Below the pieces are notes generated by a model. It searched no databases, was not told where the DNA came from, and was given only the letters and a program-made list of their open reading frames with translations. This document shows positions 1-7,429 of a stretch of 64,000 bases of DNA, piece after piece (within the stretch, counting starts at the first letter, position 1; each line of letters starts with the position of its first letter). The translations under genes were made by a program, and so were the position numbers. Location of the stretch: positions 1-64,000 of the forward strand of contig NZ_BSNS01000023.1 of assembly GCF_030160115.1 (NCBI RefSeq), in the 5' to 3' direction. The stretch is from Devosia nitrariae. Its GTDB lineage: Bacteria > Pseudomonadota > Alphaproteobacteria > Rhizobiales > Devosiaceae.

Positions 1-3
1 CAT

Positions 4-40
4 GCGACACCTCCCCATCCTCTCAGATTAGAGGTGTTGC
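4..40. repeat. imperfect inverted repeat at window edge
   Basis: ACACCTC at 7-13 faces GAGGTGT at 31-37, and the arms extend imperfectly to 4-40. It could be a hairpin or the end of an element lying outside the window. Nothing else is recognisable between here and the stop of the TetR gene at 187. Confidence 0.3.
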
Positions 41-186
41 GATGACCGGTTGAACTCACCACCCCATTGCGGCCTTTCAGCCAAAATTGCCGCGACCCGA
101 AACCCGCCATCGGAAAGGTATCTGGCTTTCGGCTTGGACAGGACCGTTCACCGCCTTCCTCCAGGACCGCTTTTGATATTGAAGCA

Positions 187-813
187 TTAGCCAGCCGGAA
201 CTGTCGGAGAATATTTCGATGCCAGAAGCGCCGCGAGTTCCGCCCGGCAGTTGATGAGCGGGCGAACATCCTGGCCGGCCTTTGCAATCGCCATCGCTCC
301 GGAATAGGCGGCAACGACCAGCGTGGCGAGGCGGCCAGGATCGATGCCGACAACGCGGTTTGCGTCGATGTCCTTCTGAAACTTTGCCGATAAAGCCTCC
401 TGCCAAACGGCGAAAACACTGCTGAGCGCATCGCGCATCTCTTCATCGTGCCGGGAAACCTCCATCGCCATGTTGTTGAGGGGGCAGCCAGAGACCGAGC
501 CTTTGCGCATCAGTTCGCTGACGATGTTTCCAAAGATCAGATCAATGGCCGTTGGCGCGTCCGCACAGGCGTCAAGCGGCTCGATCCATGTCTGGCGAAC
601 GGCTTCGGCCACCCGATTGCGGATGACCGCGAGTCCGAGTTCACGCTTCGCCGGGAAATGATGCGCCATGGCGCCACCGGATACTGAAGCCTTTTCGCGC
701 AGTTCCAACATTCCTGTCGCGAGATAGCCCTGGGTGACGAAGGCATCGTAGGCGGCGTCGACAATCCGGCGACGCACGGCCTTGGGGTCAATGGTTCTTC
801 TGTTTCCGGTCAT
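187..813 (-). CDS. TetR/AcrR family transcriptional regulator
   Basis: A 208-residue repressor-type regulator. The N-terminal 60 residues form the TetR helix-turn-helix, with the recognition region GAMAHHFPAKRELGLAV, and the rest is a typical variable ligand domain. The frame is open to a TTG at 828, but the ATG at 813 fits better because the predicted -10 (838-843) would put the transcript start near 831. It is divergent from the NIPSNAP gene at 913. A 48-bp perfect palindrome between them overlaps its -35, so it probably represses itself and that gene. The ligand is unknown. Confidence 0.88.
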   Translation of the reverse strand: MTGNRRTIDPKAVRRRIVDAAYDAFVTQGYLATGMLELREKASVSGGAMAHHFPAKRELGLAVIRNRVAEAVRQTWIEPLDACADAPTAIDLIFGNIVSELMRKGSVSGCPLNNMAMEVSRHDEEMRDALSSVFAVWQEALSAKFQKDIDANRVVGIDPGRLATLVVAAYSGAMAIAKAGQDVRPLINCRAELAALLASKYSPTVPAG

Positions 814-837
814 GGAAGCTATTTGCAATTTCGTTCA

Positions 838-865
838 ACAATAGCGTCTTGACAAAACAGGTCAA
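838..865 (-). promoter_or_regulatory. promoter of the TetR gene
   Basis: On the minus strand there is TTGACC (860-865), a 16-bp spacer and TATTGT (838-843). The -35 lies inside the palindromic operator at 855-902, as expected for autorepression. Confidence 0.5.
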
Positions 866-880
866 TCGTCCTGTTGATAT
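849..880 (+). promoter_or_regulatory. probable promoter of the NIPSNAP gene
   Basis: TTGACA (849-854) is a consensus -35. The best -10 is TGATAT (875-880), with an over-long spacer of 20 bp, so activity may be weak or regulator-dependent. Most of it is covered by the operator palindrome. Confidence 0.35.
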
Positions 881-902
881 CAACAGGACGATTGACCTGT
901 TT
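855..902. promoter_or_regulatory. 48-bp perfect palindrome, double TetR operator
   Basis: The two 24-base halves are exact reverse complements around 878/879. Each half is itself a dyad AACAGG-N8-CCTGTT, at 856-875 and 882-901. The structure is therefore two tandem 20-bp operators arranged as one perfect palindrome. It sits between the divergent TetR (start 813) and NIPSNAP (start 913) genes and covers promoter elements of both. Binding by the adjacent TetR protein is inferred. Confidence 0.75.
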
Positions 903-912
903 GAGAGATATC

Positions 913-1641
913 ATGGACACGCACACCGTTTTTGAACTGCGCCGCTATCGGCTTCGGCCAGGGGGTGGGGAGACATTGATCAGACTGTTTGACAGCGAAT
1001 TCGTTGAGCCGCAGGAAGCGCTGGGCATGCGCATCGAAGGCGAGTTCCGCGACCTTGACAATCCCGATGCCTTTGTCTGGGTGCGCTCTTTCAAGGACAT
1101 GGAAGCCCGAACGGCAGCGCTCGGATCGTTCTATTCAAGTGCGATCTGGAAGAAACACGGACCGGCCGCCAACGAAACGATGCTCAACTCAGATAACGTG
1201 TTGCTCCTGAAGCCAACAAACGATGTGCAACCGTTCGCTCACAATCTGCCAAGAAGACAGGAGGGGGAGCGGCCCGAAGCATGCGGCCTCATCGTCGTGA
1301 ATCTCTGCTCGCTGGCTCCCGGGACAGAGGACGAGTTCGCCCGGTTCGTCAATGAAAACGCGCTCCCAATTATGCGAGACGCTGGCGCCCGCATTGACGC
1401 TGTATTTGTCACGGAGCGCAGCGTGAATGGCTTTCCGAGGCTCCCGGTTCGCGAGGGAGAGACTGTGCTTGTCTGGTTCGAAAGCCACAAGGACGAAGAC
1501 AGCGCAGCCCACTACCGGGAGCGCTTAAGACAGAACGTCAACTGGACCAACGACGTCTATCCCCGAATGGACGGCCAGTGCTGGCGGAAGATCGAGGTGG
1601 CACGCTTGACGCCGACGCCGCGGTCGCTTTGCGCCTGGTAG
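913..1641 (+). CDS. NIPSNAP family protein
   Basis: A 242-residue protein beginning TVFELRRYRLRPGG, the usual opening of a NIPSNAP ferredoxin-like domain. A second, weaker repeat starts near residue 125 (GLIVVNLCSLAPGTEDEF). The two-domain length of about 240 fits the family. The ATG at 913 is preferred over an upstream in-frame codon at 874 because 874 lies inside the operator palindrome. No signal peptide is visible, so it should be cytoplasmic. NIPSNAP domains resemble dimeric alpha-beta barrel monooxygenases, but the function here is unknown. It is probably controlled by the divergent TetR. Confidence 0.8.
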   Translation: MDTHTVFELRRYRLRPGGGETLIRLFDSEFVEPQEALGMRIEGEFRDLDNPDAFVWVRSFKDMEARTAALGSFYSSAIWKKHGPAANETMLNSDNVLLLKPTNDVQPFAHNLPRRQEGERPEACGLIVVNLCSLAPGTEDEFARFVNENALPIMRDAGARIDAVFVTERSVNGFPRLPVREGETVLVWFESHKDEDSAAHYRERLRQNVNWTNDVYPRMDGQCWRKIEVARLTPTPRSLCAW

Positions 1642-1689
1642 GTGGCTTTGTCCGCTCTTTGGCGCGGTTGCCGTCGAAGTGCGTCAGCC

Positions 1690-1830
1690 ACATGAATGGC
1701 CGCTTGCCCAACTGCTCCACCCAGAAGCGGTCCGGCGGTTTTCCACCCCACAATGGTCATTGTCCATGTTGGTCATTTGTAACCACAACATGCCCGTGCA
1801 TGGACCGTCCGGAACGCGCCAATCGGGCGG
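1690..1830. repeat. degenerate dispersed repeat
   Basis: The stretch CCACCCAGAAGCGGTCC and the following TTTTCCACCCC resemble the better-conserved repeats at 17146-17199 and 19649-19702 and the motif near 15530. It lies in the gap between the convergent NIPSNAP and RibD-like genes. I see no gene in it. Confidence 0.3.
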
Positions 1831-1868
1831 GAACACCATTGTCCGGTTCAAGTCGTGGGCTTACGCGC

Positions 1869-2441
1869 TTACCTTCTCGGCTCGTAGCGCAGCGCTACAG
1901 CGCCTGAGCTGAGCTCCTTCCGGTCGACGAGCTTCAGCTCGACGTATTTGGAGAGCCCGGCGAACAAGGTGGGCCCATGGCCGGCAAGTCTGGGCTGCAC
2001 CACGAATTCGTACTCATCGATCAGGCCCAGCTCCGCCAGCACCATCGGGAGCTTCACGCCGCCCGTGAAGAGTGGACCGCCCGGCTGCTGCTTGAGCTTT
2101 TCCACCTCCTCACCCAAGTCTCCGCTCAAAAGCTCCGCGTTCCAGTCGACCCGGTCGAGCGTTGTTGAAACGACGTATTTCTTCATCGCGTCGATGGTGC
2201 GCGCGAAAGGTTCTGTCCAGTCAGGTGGCGTCGTAGTTCGTGTATCCAGCCGCCACGCCCCTTCCATCATCTGGTAGGTGACGCGGCCGAACAGCAGGGC
2301 GTCGGCTCGGCCGATGCTCTCGGTGGCGTGACGATGCGTTGCCCGCAGTGTCTCCTGCTGGAGCGCCTCGTCCGCCGGTATCGCGTTGTGGTGGACGCAC
2401 CCGTCGAGCGTTGCGTTGATGGAGTAGAGAAGCGGTCGCAT
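1869..2441 (-). CDS. dihydrofolate reductase / RibD C-terminal-like protein
   Basis: A 190-residue protein of the RibD C-terminal/DHFR-like superfamily. It opens with MRPLLYSINATLDGCV, has the ADALLFGRVTYQMM segment, and carries FTGGVKLPMVLAELGLIDEY near residues 125-145, where NADPH would bind. These stand-alone proteins are common in bacteria, are not known to be true folate enzymes, and often sit beside ArsR/SRPBCC genes, as here. Its ATG overlaps the stop of the upstream ArsR-SRPBCC gene by one base (TAATG), so the two are translationally coupled. A related gene lies at 61809-62429 in the same kind of operon. Confidence 0.82.
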   Translation of the reverse strand: MRPLLYSINATLDGCVHHNAIPADEALQQETLRATHRHATESIGRADALLFGRVTYQMMEGAWRLDTRTTTPPDWTEPFARTIDAMKKYVVSTTLDRVDWNAELLSGDLGEEVEKLKQQPGGPLFTGGVKLPMVLAELGLIDEYEFVVQPRLAGHGPTLFAGLSKYVELKLVDRKELSSGAVALRYEPRR

Positions 2442-3295
2442 TACGCTCGTTGCTCCTTTGTCGCTCGTGCCGCGATGGCTATGTCGAAGCGTTGCAGCTG
2501 GCTGGTCAGTCCAAGGATTGCGCCGCGTGTCATCTCGGGGTCCGGGTGGCGATCGGCCGTCAAGATCATCCGAACCCGCCCGGCCTCGGCGTGGAGCTCG
2601 ACCATCATGTCGTAGGGGTACGACTCGACGCCGGGGACGAAGTCGATGTCGAAGCGGATACGCAGCCGCCGGTGGCGCACCATCTCAACGAATCGACCGC
2701 TTACCCGCACGGTCTGCGGCCTGTCGAGGTTCGCCAGGTAGGCGACCTGCTCGGCGCCCACCGCGGTCATCACGTGATCGAAGGCACCGCCGACCCGCAG
2801 CTCGAGGGCCGACACCTCGACGCGCATGCCCTCGGGCGCGAACCACTCCTCGAGCCCTTGTTTCGTGGTCCACAGCGCCCAAACGTCCTCGATCGATGCG
2901 TCGTAGACCCGCTCGAACCTGATCGTACCCGCGCCCTGCTCGCTGGCCTGCACCATCACTTCTCCCCCCCCGGGTTGCCGCATGCTCTGCCGTCGCGCCA
3001 GGGCTGCGTCGAAGCGATCGAGCCGGCTCTCCCAAAGCTTGCGATAGCTGCGAACCCAGTCGTCGATCGCCAGGAACGGCTCGGGTCGGAGCGAATAGAG
3101 GTGCCTCGCCCCATCAGGCCTCATCGAAACGAAGCCGGCTTCACCAAGGATCCGCAGGTGCCGCGAAACGCCGGACTGATCTATGTCCACGGCACGAACC
3201 AGGTCACCCACGGCCTGCTCGCCGTCTGCCAGCGCTTCAACGATGCGAAACCGCGTGGGGTCGGCCAATGTCTGGAATACGCTTTGTTGCATCAT
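2441..3295 (-). CDS. ArsR-type regulator fused to SRPBCC (AHSA1) domain
   Basis: A 284-residue fusion. Residues 1-95 are an ArsR winged helix (QTLADPTRFRIVEALADGEQ, then SGVSRHLRILGEAGFV). Residues 122-275 are an AHSA1-type SRPBCC ligand-binding fold (RFERVYDASIEDVWALWTTK, EEWFAPEGMRVEVS). Elsewhere these are usually two adjacent genes, as at 62429-63280 here. The protein lacks the cysteine metal site of classical ArsR, so it probably senses an organic ligand or protein state. A promoter with its -10 ending about 7 bases before the ATG implies a leaderless transcript. It is coupled to the RibD-like gene downstream. Confidence 0.85.
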   Translation of the reverse strand: MMQQSVFQTLADPTRFRIVEALADGEQAVGDLVRAVDIDQSGVSRHLRILGEAGFVSMRPDGARHLYSLRPEPFLAIDDWVRSYRKLWESRLDRFDAALARRQSMRQPGGGEVMVQASEQGAGTIRFERVYDASIEDVWALWTTKQGLEEWFAPEGMRVEVSALELRVGGAFDHVMTAVGAEQVAYLANLDRPQTVRVSGRFVEMVRHRRLRIRFDIDFVPGVESYPYDMMVELHAEAGRVRMILTADRHPDPEMTRGAILGLTSQLQRFDIAIAARATKEQRA

Positions 3296-3297
3296 TA

Positions 3298-3330
3298 TGC
3301 ATATGTATCTTCGTGCATATTAAGGGTCAA
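3298..3330 (-). promoter_or_regulatory. ArsR-SRPBCC promoter with TGCATAT repeats
   Basis: On the minus strand: TTGACC (3325-3330), a 17-bp spacer and TACATA (3302-3307). The predicted start falls at or next to the ATG at 3295. The heptamer TGCATAT occurs at 3298-3304 and 3314-3320, one and a half helical turns apart, over the -10 and spacer. This is a likely ArsR operator. Confidence 0.5.
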
Positions 3331-3426
3331 GCCGTTTTCGACCGAGGGTGTGCCGCGTGCGAAATGTGTGCCGCGTTCCGCGACGACGACCGTCACCGAT
3401 GGTGAGCACCCGGCTGGTCGTCCGTC

Positions 3427-3588
3427 GTGGGGCTTTCGCGGCTGACCGCGCTGTCACTGAGCGCGATGGCATGCAGCGGCAGCGACGCTCCGCTGCCGAC
3501 ATCGGGTGCCGGCGACCGCCCAGCCTCGGCCGCCGGCGTGAGCTTCAGCGCTCCCGTTCCCGTGAAGGCGATCGCCCACCCTCCTTGA
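3427..3588 (+). CDS. possible 53-residue lipoprotein remnant
   Basis: A GTG-initiated frame reads VGLSRLTALSLSAMACSGSD, which looks like a lipoprotein signal peptide with lipobox LSAMAC. It is followed by a Ser/Ala/Pro-rich stretch and a stop at 3586-3588. There is no convincing ribosome binding site, and the frame is far shorter than most lipoproteins. It may be the 5' remnant of a lost gene or a chance frame. The stop overlaps the -35 of the next promoter. Confidence 0.2.
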   Translation: MGLSRLTALSLSAMACSGSDAPLPTSGAGDRPASAAGVSFSAPVPVKAIAHPP

Positions 3589-3613
3589 CACACCTCCCTA
3601 CCCGCTGTATCTA
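3585..3613 (+). promoter_or_regulatory. promoter of the ArsR operon
   Basis: TTGACA (3585-3590), a 17-bp spacer and TATCTA (3608-3613): a near-consensus sigma-70 promoter immediately upstream of the twin operators at 3611-3642. Confidence 0.65.
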
Positions 3614-3642
3614 ACCATCAGGTTAGCTAACCAATCGGTTAG
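3611..3642. promoter_or_regulatory. two tandem ArsR operators
   Basis: Two 16-bp dyads abut: CTAACC-ATCA-GGTTAG (3611-3626) and CTAACC-AATC-GGTTAG (3627-3642). They start within the -10 and run through the transcript start, ending 8 bases before the ATG of the ArsR gene. This is the expected layout for autorepression by the ArsR encoded at 3651. Confidence 0.7.
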
Positions 3643-3650
3643 GAACAGAC

Positions 3651-3998
3651 ATGCAACCCGACCAGGTCAGCCTCACACTCTCGGCCATTGCCGACCCCAC
3701 CCGCCGGGCCATCCTGATGCGGCTGATGGATGGCGAAGCGTCGGTGAAGGAGCTCGCCGCGCCGTTCGAGATGAGCATCCCGGCGATCTGCAAGCACCTC
3801 AAGGTCCTCGAAGGCGCCGGCCTCATCAGCCGCGGACGCAAGGCGCAGCTCCGGCCCTGCCGGCTCGAGGCGCAGCCGCTGCGCGAGGCCTACAGCTGGA
3901 TCGAGGAGTTCTCGAAGTTCTGGGACACAAACCTCAACCGGCTCGACGGGCTGCTCGAGCGCCTGCAGTCGGCCGATCCCGCGGCCAAGAAGAACTGA
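3651..3998 (+). CDS. ArsR family transcriptional regulator
   Basis: A 115-residue winged-helix repressor: IADPTRRAILMRLMDGEASV followed by the recognition helix MSIPAICKHLKVLEGAGL. No metal-binding cysteine box (ELCVCD) is present, so it belongs with the ArsR proteins that pair with SRPBCC proteins rather than the arsenic sensors. AGGAAC serves as ribosome binding site before the ATG. It heads an operon with the SRPBCC gene (8-bp gap) and a secreted hydrolase, all behind twin CTAACC operators. Confidence 0.88.
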   Translation: MQPDQVSLTLSAIADPTRRAILMRLMDGEASVKELAAPFEMSIPAICKHLKVLEGAGLISRGRKAQLRPCRLEAQPLREAYSWIEEFSKFWDTNLNRLDGLLERLQSADPAAKKN

Positions 3999-4006
3999 GG
4001 CGCGCC

Positions 4007-4495
4007 ATGGCCCGCGACCCGCTGGAACAGCGCGAGCTCGTCATTACGCGCCGCCTCAAGGCGCCCCGCAGCCTCGTCTGGCGCACCTTCGAGGACCCGT
4101 ACCTGCTGGCCCAGTGGTGGGGCCCCGAGAACTTCACCTCGGTCATCACCAGGTTCGAATTCCGCGCCGGCGGCGCGTGGCACGTCACCATGCGGGCGCC
4201 CGACGGCACCGAGCGTCCCGTGCGCTACCACTTCGTCGAGATCCTTGCGCCCGAACGCATCATTTACCGGCCGCTGCCCTCGCCGGCGGCGGTATGGCGC
4301 GGCAACCCACCGCCGACCTATCTTGCGACCCTCACCTTCGAAGCGCTCGGCAACGAGACGCTCTTTACCATGCGCGCCGAGTTCGAGAGCGCCGCGGACC
4401 TCGAGTTCGCGAGCAAGAGCGGCTTCGTCCGCGGCACCAACCAGGCCTACGACAAGCTCGAGCGCCAGCTCGCGACTTACCGATCAGAGGAGTAA
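4007..4495 (+). CDS. SRPBCC (AHSA1) domain protein
   Basis: A 162-residue single-domain SRPBCC protein. It opens ELVITRRLKAPRSLVWRTFED and continues QWWGPENFTSVITRFEFRAGG, the usual AHSA1-type signature with the WWGP motif. This helix-grip fold binds hydrophobic ligands. No enzyme activity can be assigned. It sits 8 bp after the ArsR gene and 5 bp before the hydrolase, so the three are one transcript. ArsR-SRPBCC pairs recur twice more in this window. Confidence 0.85.
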   Translation: MARDPLEQRELVITRRLKAPRSLVWRTFEDPYLLAQWWGPENFTSVITRFEFRAGGAWHVTMRAPDGTERPVRYHFVEILAPERIIYRPLPSPAAVWRGNPPPTYLATLTFEALGNETLFTMRAEFESAADLEFASKSGFVRGTNQAYDKLERQLATYRSEE

Positions 4496-4500
4496 CCATC

Positions 4501-5382
4501 ATGCTGAGGCGCGCCCTCTTGACCTTCGCCTTTGTCGCTGCGGCCCTCGTCGCTGCGCCCGTCATTGCCCAAACCGCAGGAGACAACCCGATGAGCACCC
4601 CCAGCAGCACGGGCAAGGTCCCGGTCGGCGGCGCCGAAATCCACTACGAAATCCACGGCGACGGTCCGCCGCTGGTGCTGCTGCATGGCGGCGTCAACCC
4701 GTCCGACACCTTCGGCGCCCCGCTCGCCGCGATGGGCAAGAGCCACAAGGTGATCGCCATTCACCTGCGCGGCCACGGCTTCAGCACGGACAGCGACGAG
4801 CCTTGGTCCATCGAGGCGATGGCCGACGACGTCGCGGCCGTGCTCGGGCAACTCGGCATCGGCAAAGCGCGCTTCATGGGCTATTCGCTCGGCGCCGCTG
4901 TCTCACTGCAGGTCGCGATCCGGCACCCGGAACTGGTCGAAAAGCTGGTCGCGGTGTCAATCGCATTCCGCGCCGATGGCAACTATCCCGAAATCCGGCA
5001 GGCCTTCGAGCAAATGCCCGGCATGGCCGCCGCCATCGGCCAACAGATCTCGGGCTCGCCGCTCGCGCAGCTCTACCCGGACGTCGACTGGGAGACGATG
5101 TTCCGCAAGACCGGTGAGATGTTCCAGGCGGACTACGACTGGACCGAGGGCGTCGAGGCCATCAAGGTCCCGACCCAGCTGGTCTTTGCGGACGCGGATT
5201 CCATCCGGCCCGAGCATATGGTCGAGTTCTGGAAGCTCCTCGGTGGCGGCCAGCGCGACGCCGGGCTCGACGGCTCCCTGCGCCCAGCCAGCCAGCTCGC
5301 CATCATCCCCAACACCACGCACTACAGCCTGATCCAGTCGCCGCTCCTCACCGAGGTCGCGACGGCCTTCCTCACGCAGTAG
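4501..5382 (+). CDS. secreted alpha/beta hydrolase
   Basis: A 293-residue alpha/beta hydrolase with a Sec signal peptide (MLRRALLTFAFVAAALVAAP, probable cleavage after VIAQ). VLLHGG forms the oxyanion region, GYSLGAA is the nucleophile elbow with the catalytic serine, and the histidine is probably in NTTHYS near the C-terminus. The frame is open far upstream inside the SRPBCC gene, but the ATG at 4501 gives the signal peptide and follows the SRPBCC stop by 5 bases. It is the third gene of the ArsR operon. The substrate is unknown; it is probably periplasmic. Confidence 0.85.
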   Translation: MLRRALLTFAFVAAALVAAPVIAQTAGDNPMSTPSSTGKVPVGGAEIHYEIHGDGPPLVLLHGGVNPSDTFGAPLAAMGKSHKVIAIHLRGHGFSTDSDEPWSIEAMADDVAAVLGQLGIGKARFMGYSLGAAVSLQVAIRHPELVEKLVAVSIAFRADGNYPEIRQAFEQMPGMAAAIGQQISGSPLAQLYPDVDWETMFRKTGEMFQADYDWTEGVEAIKVPTQLVFADADSIRPEHMVEFWKLLGGGQRDAGLDGSLRPASQLAIIPNTTHYSLIQSPLLTEVATAFLTQ

Positions 5383-5599
5383 CGCTCGGCTCACGCGCAA
5401 CAGGACGTTGCCGCCCTTGCGGCCGGTGTCGAGTAGCGGTGCGCCTCGACGGTCCCGCCCGGGTGAAGGTGCGGCAAGCTAAGCAGACCGGCGGCTGTTG
5501 GGGAAATACCCGAACCGCCAGAATGGCTAGCGCCCATTGGGACGCGCGAACCGTAGCGTTGCGCTGGCGGCCACCGGGAACCGCCAGGCAAACCCGTAT

Positions 5600-6112
5600 C
5601 TATTTTCCACCATCCTTTTCCGCCCCGATGTCCTCACCTTCCCAATAGCCAAACGGCGTCAGCTTACCGCCTTCCTTGAAGGTGCCGTCGAAACGATGAT
5701 AGCCGGTGGCGCCGACATCGACACGGACGCGGCCGCTGTCGGGATATTCGATCACTTCGGCGCTCGTGTTGTTCGACACCGCCAGGTAGCGCAGTGGTTC
5801 GCTGCCGGTATTGAAAAGCTGATGGGCAGCGCCGGCGGCGGGTGCCCCCAGGCAGTCGCCCTCACCAACGGGAATTCGCTCATCACCGAGGCGGTATTCA
5901 CCACTCCCCGAGAGAATGACAAACATCTCGTCCGAGGTGTGGTGGCGATGGAACGGCACCGCCGTCTTGCCGGGTGGAACGATGTAGTATGTGGCCCCGA
6001 GCCATTTAAGGCCGAGAGGTGTCCCGATCTCGGCAACTTGGGCGACAAACCGGCTTCCGGTCTGCTCTGGCTTGAGCGGAATGCTGCCAAGGTTGACGAT
6101 AGCTTCGGTCAT
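5600..6112 (-). CDS. cupin domain protein
   Basis: A 170-residue small cupin. The first metal motif is PFHRHHTSDEMFVILSG (G-X5-HXH-X3-4-E-X6-G) and the second histidine comes from PAAGAAHQLFNTG. Such proteins bind Fe, Mn or Ni and can be isomerases, dioxygenases or sugar-binding proteins. Nothing here decides which. The ATG at 6112 is chosen because an in-frame start at 6127 adds only five non-conserved residues. It is transcribed alone and faces the hydrolase operon across a 217-bp gap. Confidence 0.8.
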   Translation of the reverse strand: MTEAIVNLGSIPLKPEQTGSRFVAQVAEIGTPLGLKWLGATYYIVPPGKTAVPFHRHHTSDEMFVILSGSGEYRLGDERIPVGEGDCLGAPAAGAAHQLFNTGSEPLRYLAVSNNTSAEVIEYPDSGRVRVDVGATGYHRFDGTFKEGGKLTPFGYWEGEDIGAEKDGGK

Positions 6113-6385
6113 GCGCCCGGCTCCCATATGATTGCGTCGTGTCCCGACCGGCGTTCTGCGGACAAACTCCGAGTTGGTCGGGTGGCGCGATGGAGGCTAG
6201 GCGATGGCCGAAGGAAAAAACAGAGGCTTGCGTTCGGACGCACCGCTCAGTCCGATCAAGCCGCACGCAAGGCCGCCCGCCTTCGGCCTAAAGCCGCCGA
6301 AGCAGACGGTCTGCATATAGATGGATTTGGAGGTCTATCGGAGGTCCGAGTTGGGCAGCGATGTGTATGCATCGCAGAGCACCGC

Positions 6386-6964
6386 CTACCGCGGAACCAG
6401 GATTCTCGCCAGCGCCTCCCGGATCAGGGCTGCGATCTGCTTGGCGTCATCCAGATAGGCGCTTTCCAATAAGCCGTCCGACACCGCAACGAGCAGCGAG
6501 GCGGTGACGGCCGGGGCGGGATCGCCGTCTGCTTCAAGCAACTCCCGGAGCACGCCGTGATACCAGGCGCGCCGCGCATCAATGGCCTGCCGCACCGGGC
6601 TCGTCGCGTTCGGGTATTCGGCTGCCGCGTTGAGGAACGGGCATCCTCGCCAATCTCCCACGACCACGGCCTCGCTGATACGTCCCATGACGGCCGCGAT
6701 CATCTCCCGCGGCGGCCGCTTCGGCAACGCGGCCACCGCTTCCCGTCCAATCCGATCCTGATCTTTGATGTAGGCCAGGACGAGGTCGTCCTTGGACGGA
6801 AAGTGATTGTAGAACGTCGCCTTGGCCACGCCCGCCTCCGCGATGATGCGGTCGATGCCGACGGCATGGATGCCCTCGGTATAAAACAGCCGGGTCGCGG
6901 TCTCGAGCAGGCGCTGACGCGCGGGACTGGCCGACGGCCCGCTATCGGGATTCCGTAAATTCAT
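6386..6964 (-). CDS. TetR/AcrR family transcriptional regulator
   Basis: A 192-residue regulator with a canonical HTH (residues 15-62; GIDRIIAEAGVAKATFYNHF, then PSKDDLVLAYI). The C-terminal half carries WRGCPFLNAAAEYPN, typical of TetR proteins controlling detoxification genes. It is divergent from the DUF1127 gene; face-to-face promoters share operator dyads at 7000-7044. A damaged copy of the same gene lies at 44689-45013 with near-identical operator motifs, so this protein may control both loci. The ATG at 6964 matches family starts; the upstream open frame runs through the operators. Confidence 0.88.
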   Translation of the reverse strand: MNLRNPDSGPSASPARQRLLETATRLFYTEGIHAVGIDRIIAEAGVAKATFYNHFPSKDDLVLAYIKDQDRIGREAVAALPKRPPREMIAAVMGRISEAVVVGDWRGCPFLNAAAEYPNATSPVRQAIDARRAWYHGVLRELLEADGDPAPAVTASLLVAVSDGLLESAYLDDAKQIAALIREALARILVPR

Positions 6965-6990
6965 CGTTTGAGAGTCTCTGTTTTCACCGC

Positions 6991-7044
6991 TTGACAGTAA
7001 CAGACAGGTCTGTATAGTGCAACAGACAGACCGACCTGTCTGTT
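6991..7044. promoter_or_regulatory. face-to-face promoters and TetR operators
   Basis: Plus strand: TTGACA (6991-6996), 16 bp, TATAGT (7013-7018). Minus strand: TTGCAC (7017-7022), 17 bp, TACTGT (6994-6999). The dyad ACAGAC-AG-GTCTGT (7000-7013) fills the spacer of both. A second dyad, AACAGACAG-N6-CTGTCTGTT (7021-7044), lies just downstream on the plus side. One repressor could therefore shut both directions. Confidence 0.7.
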
Positions 7045-7083
7045 CATCACAACCGAGGACCACCAGGCAAAGGAGATTCAAAA

Positions 7084-7347
7084 ATGACAACTCTCGAACA
7101 CCAGGAATTCGTAACCGAACGCCTCGGAACAAGCGGCTTCCTCAGCAGCCTTCTGCGCGTCTTCGCCTCGGTGGAGCGCTGGCACGGCCGACGGCAGACG
7201 CTGGCCCTCCTGTCGCGCCTCGACGAACACCTGCTCATGGACGTGGGCCTGGAGCCGGGCTTCGAGCCCTCCGACGTCTACGGCGCGCTCGACGGGCAGC
7301 ACGCCTCGCCGTGGGGAAAGCCCCACAGCCGGCCGGACATCCGGTGA
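7084..7347 (+). CDS. DUF1127-like small protein
   Basis: An 87-residue protein with the C-terminal core LALLSRLDEHLLMDVGLEPG, which matches the DUF1127 (YjiS-like) pattern of a leucine-rich helix ending in a DIGL-like turn. Small DUF1127 proteins in alphaproteobacteria have been linked to RNA binding and phosphate or stress metabolism, but this one is longer and divergent. AAAGGAG stands 8 bases before the ATG. It is the first gene downstream of the TetR operators. Confidence 0.7.
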   Translation: MTTLEHQEFVTERLGTSGFLSSLLRVFASVERWHGRRQTLALLSRLDEHLLMDVGLEPGFEPSDVYGALDGQHASPWGKPHSRPDIR

Positions 7348-7429
7348 AGAGTGGCGTCGTCCGCCAACCGAAGCGCGGACTCCCCAGCAAGTCGCAGGGT
7401 TCTCATCATCCCCAAAAAGGGCATCTGAC

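Noticed and set aside
1..60. end of an insertion sequence
   Set aside because: The wording of the first 60 bases vaguely recalls IS ends, but no transposase frame or terminal repeat pair can be shown inside the window.
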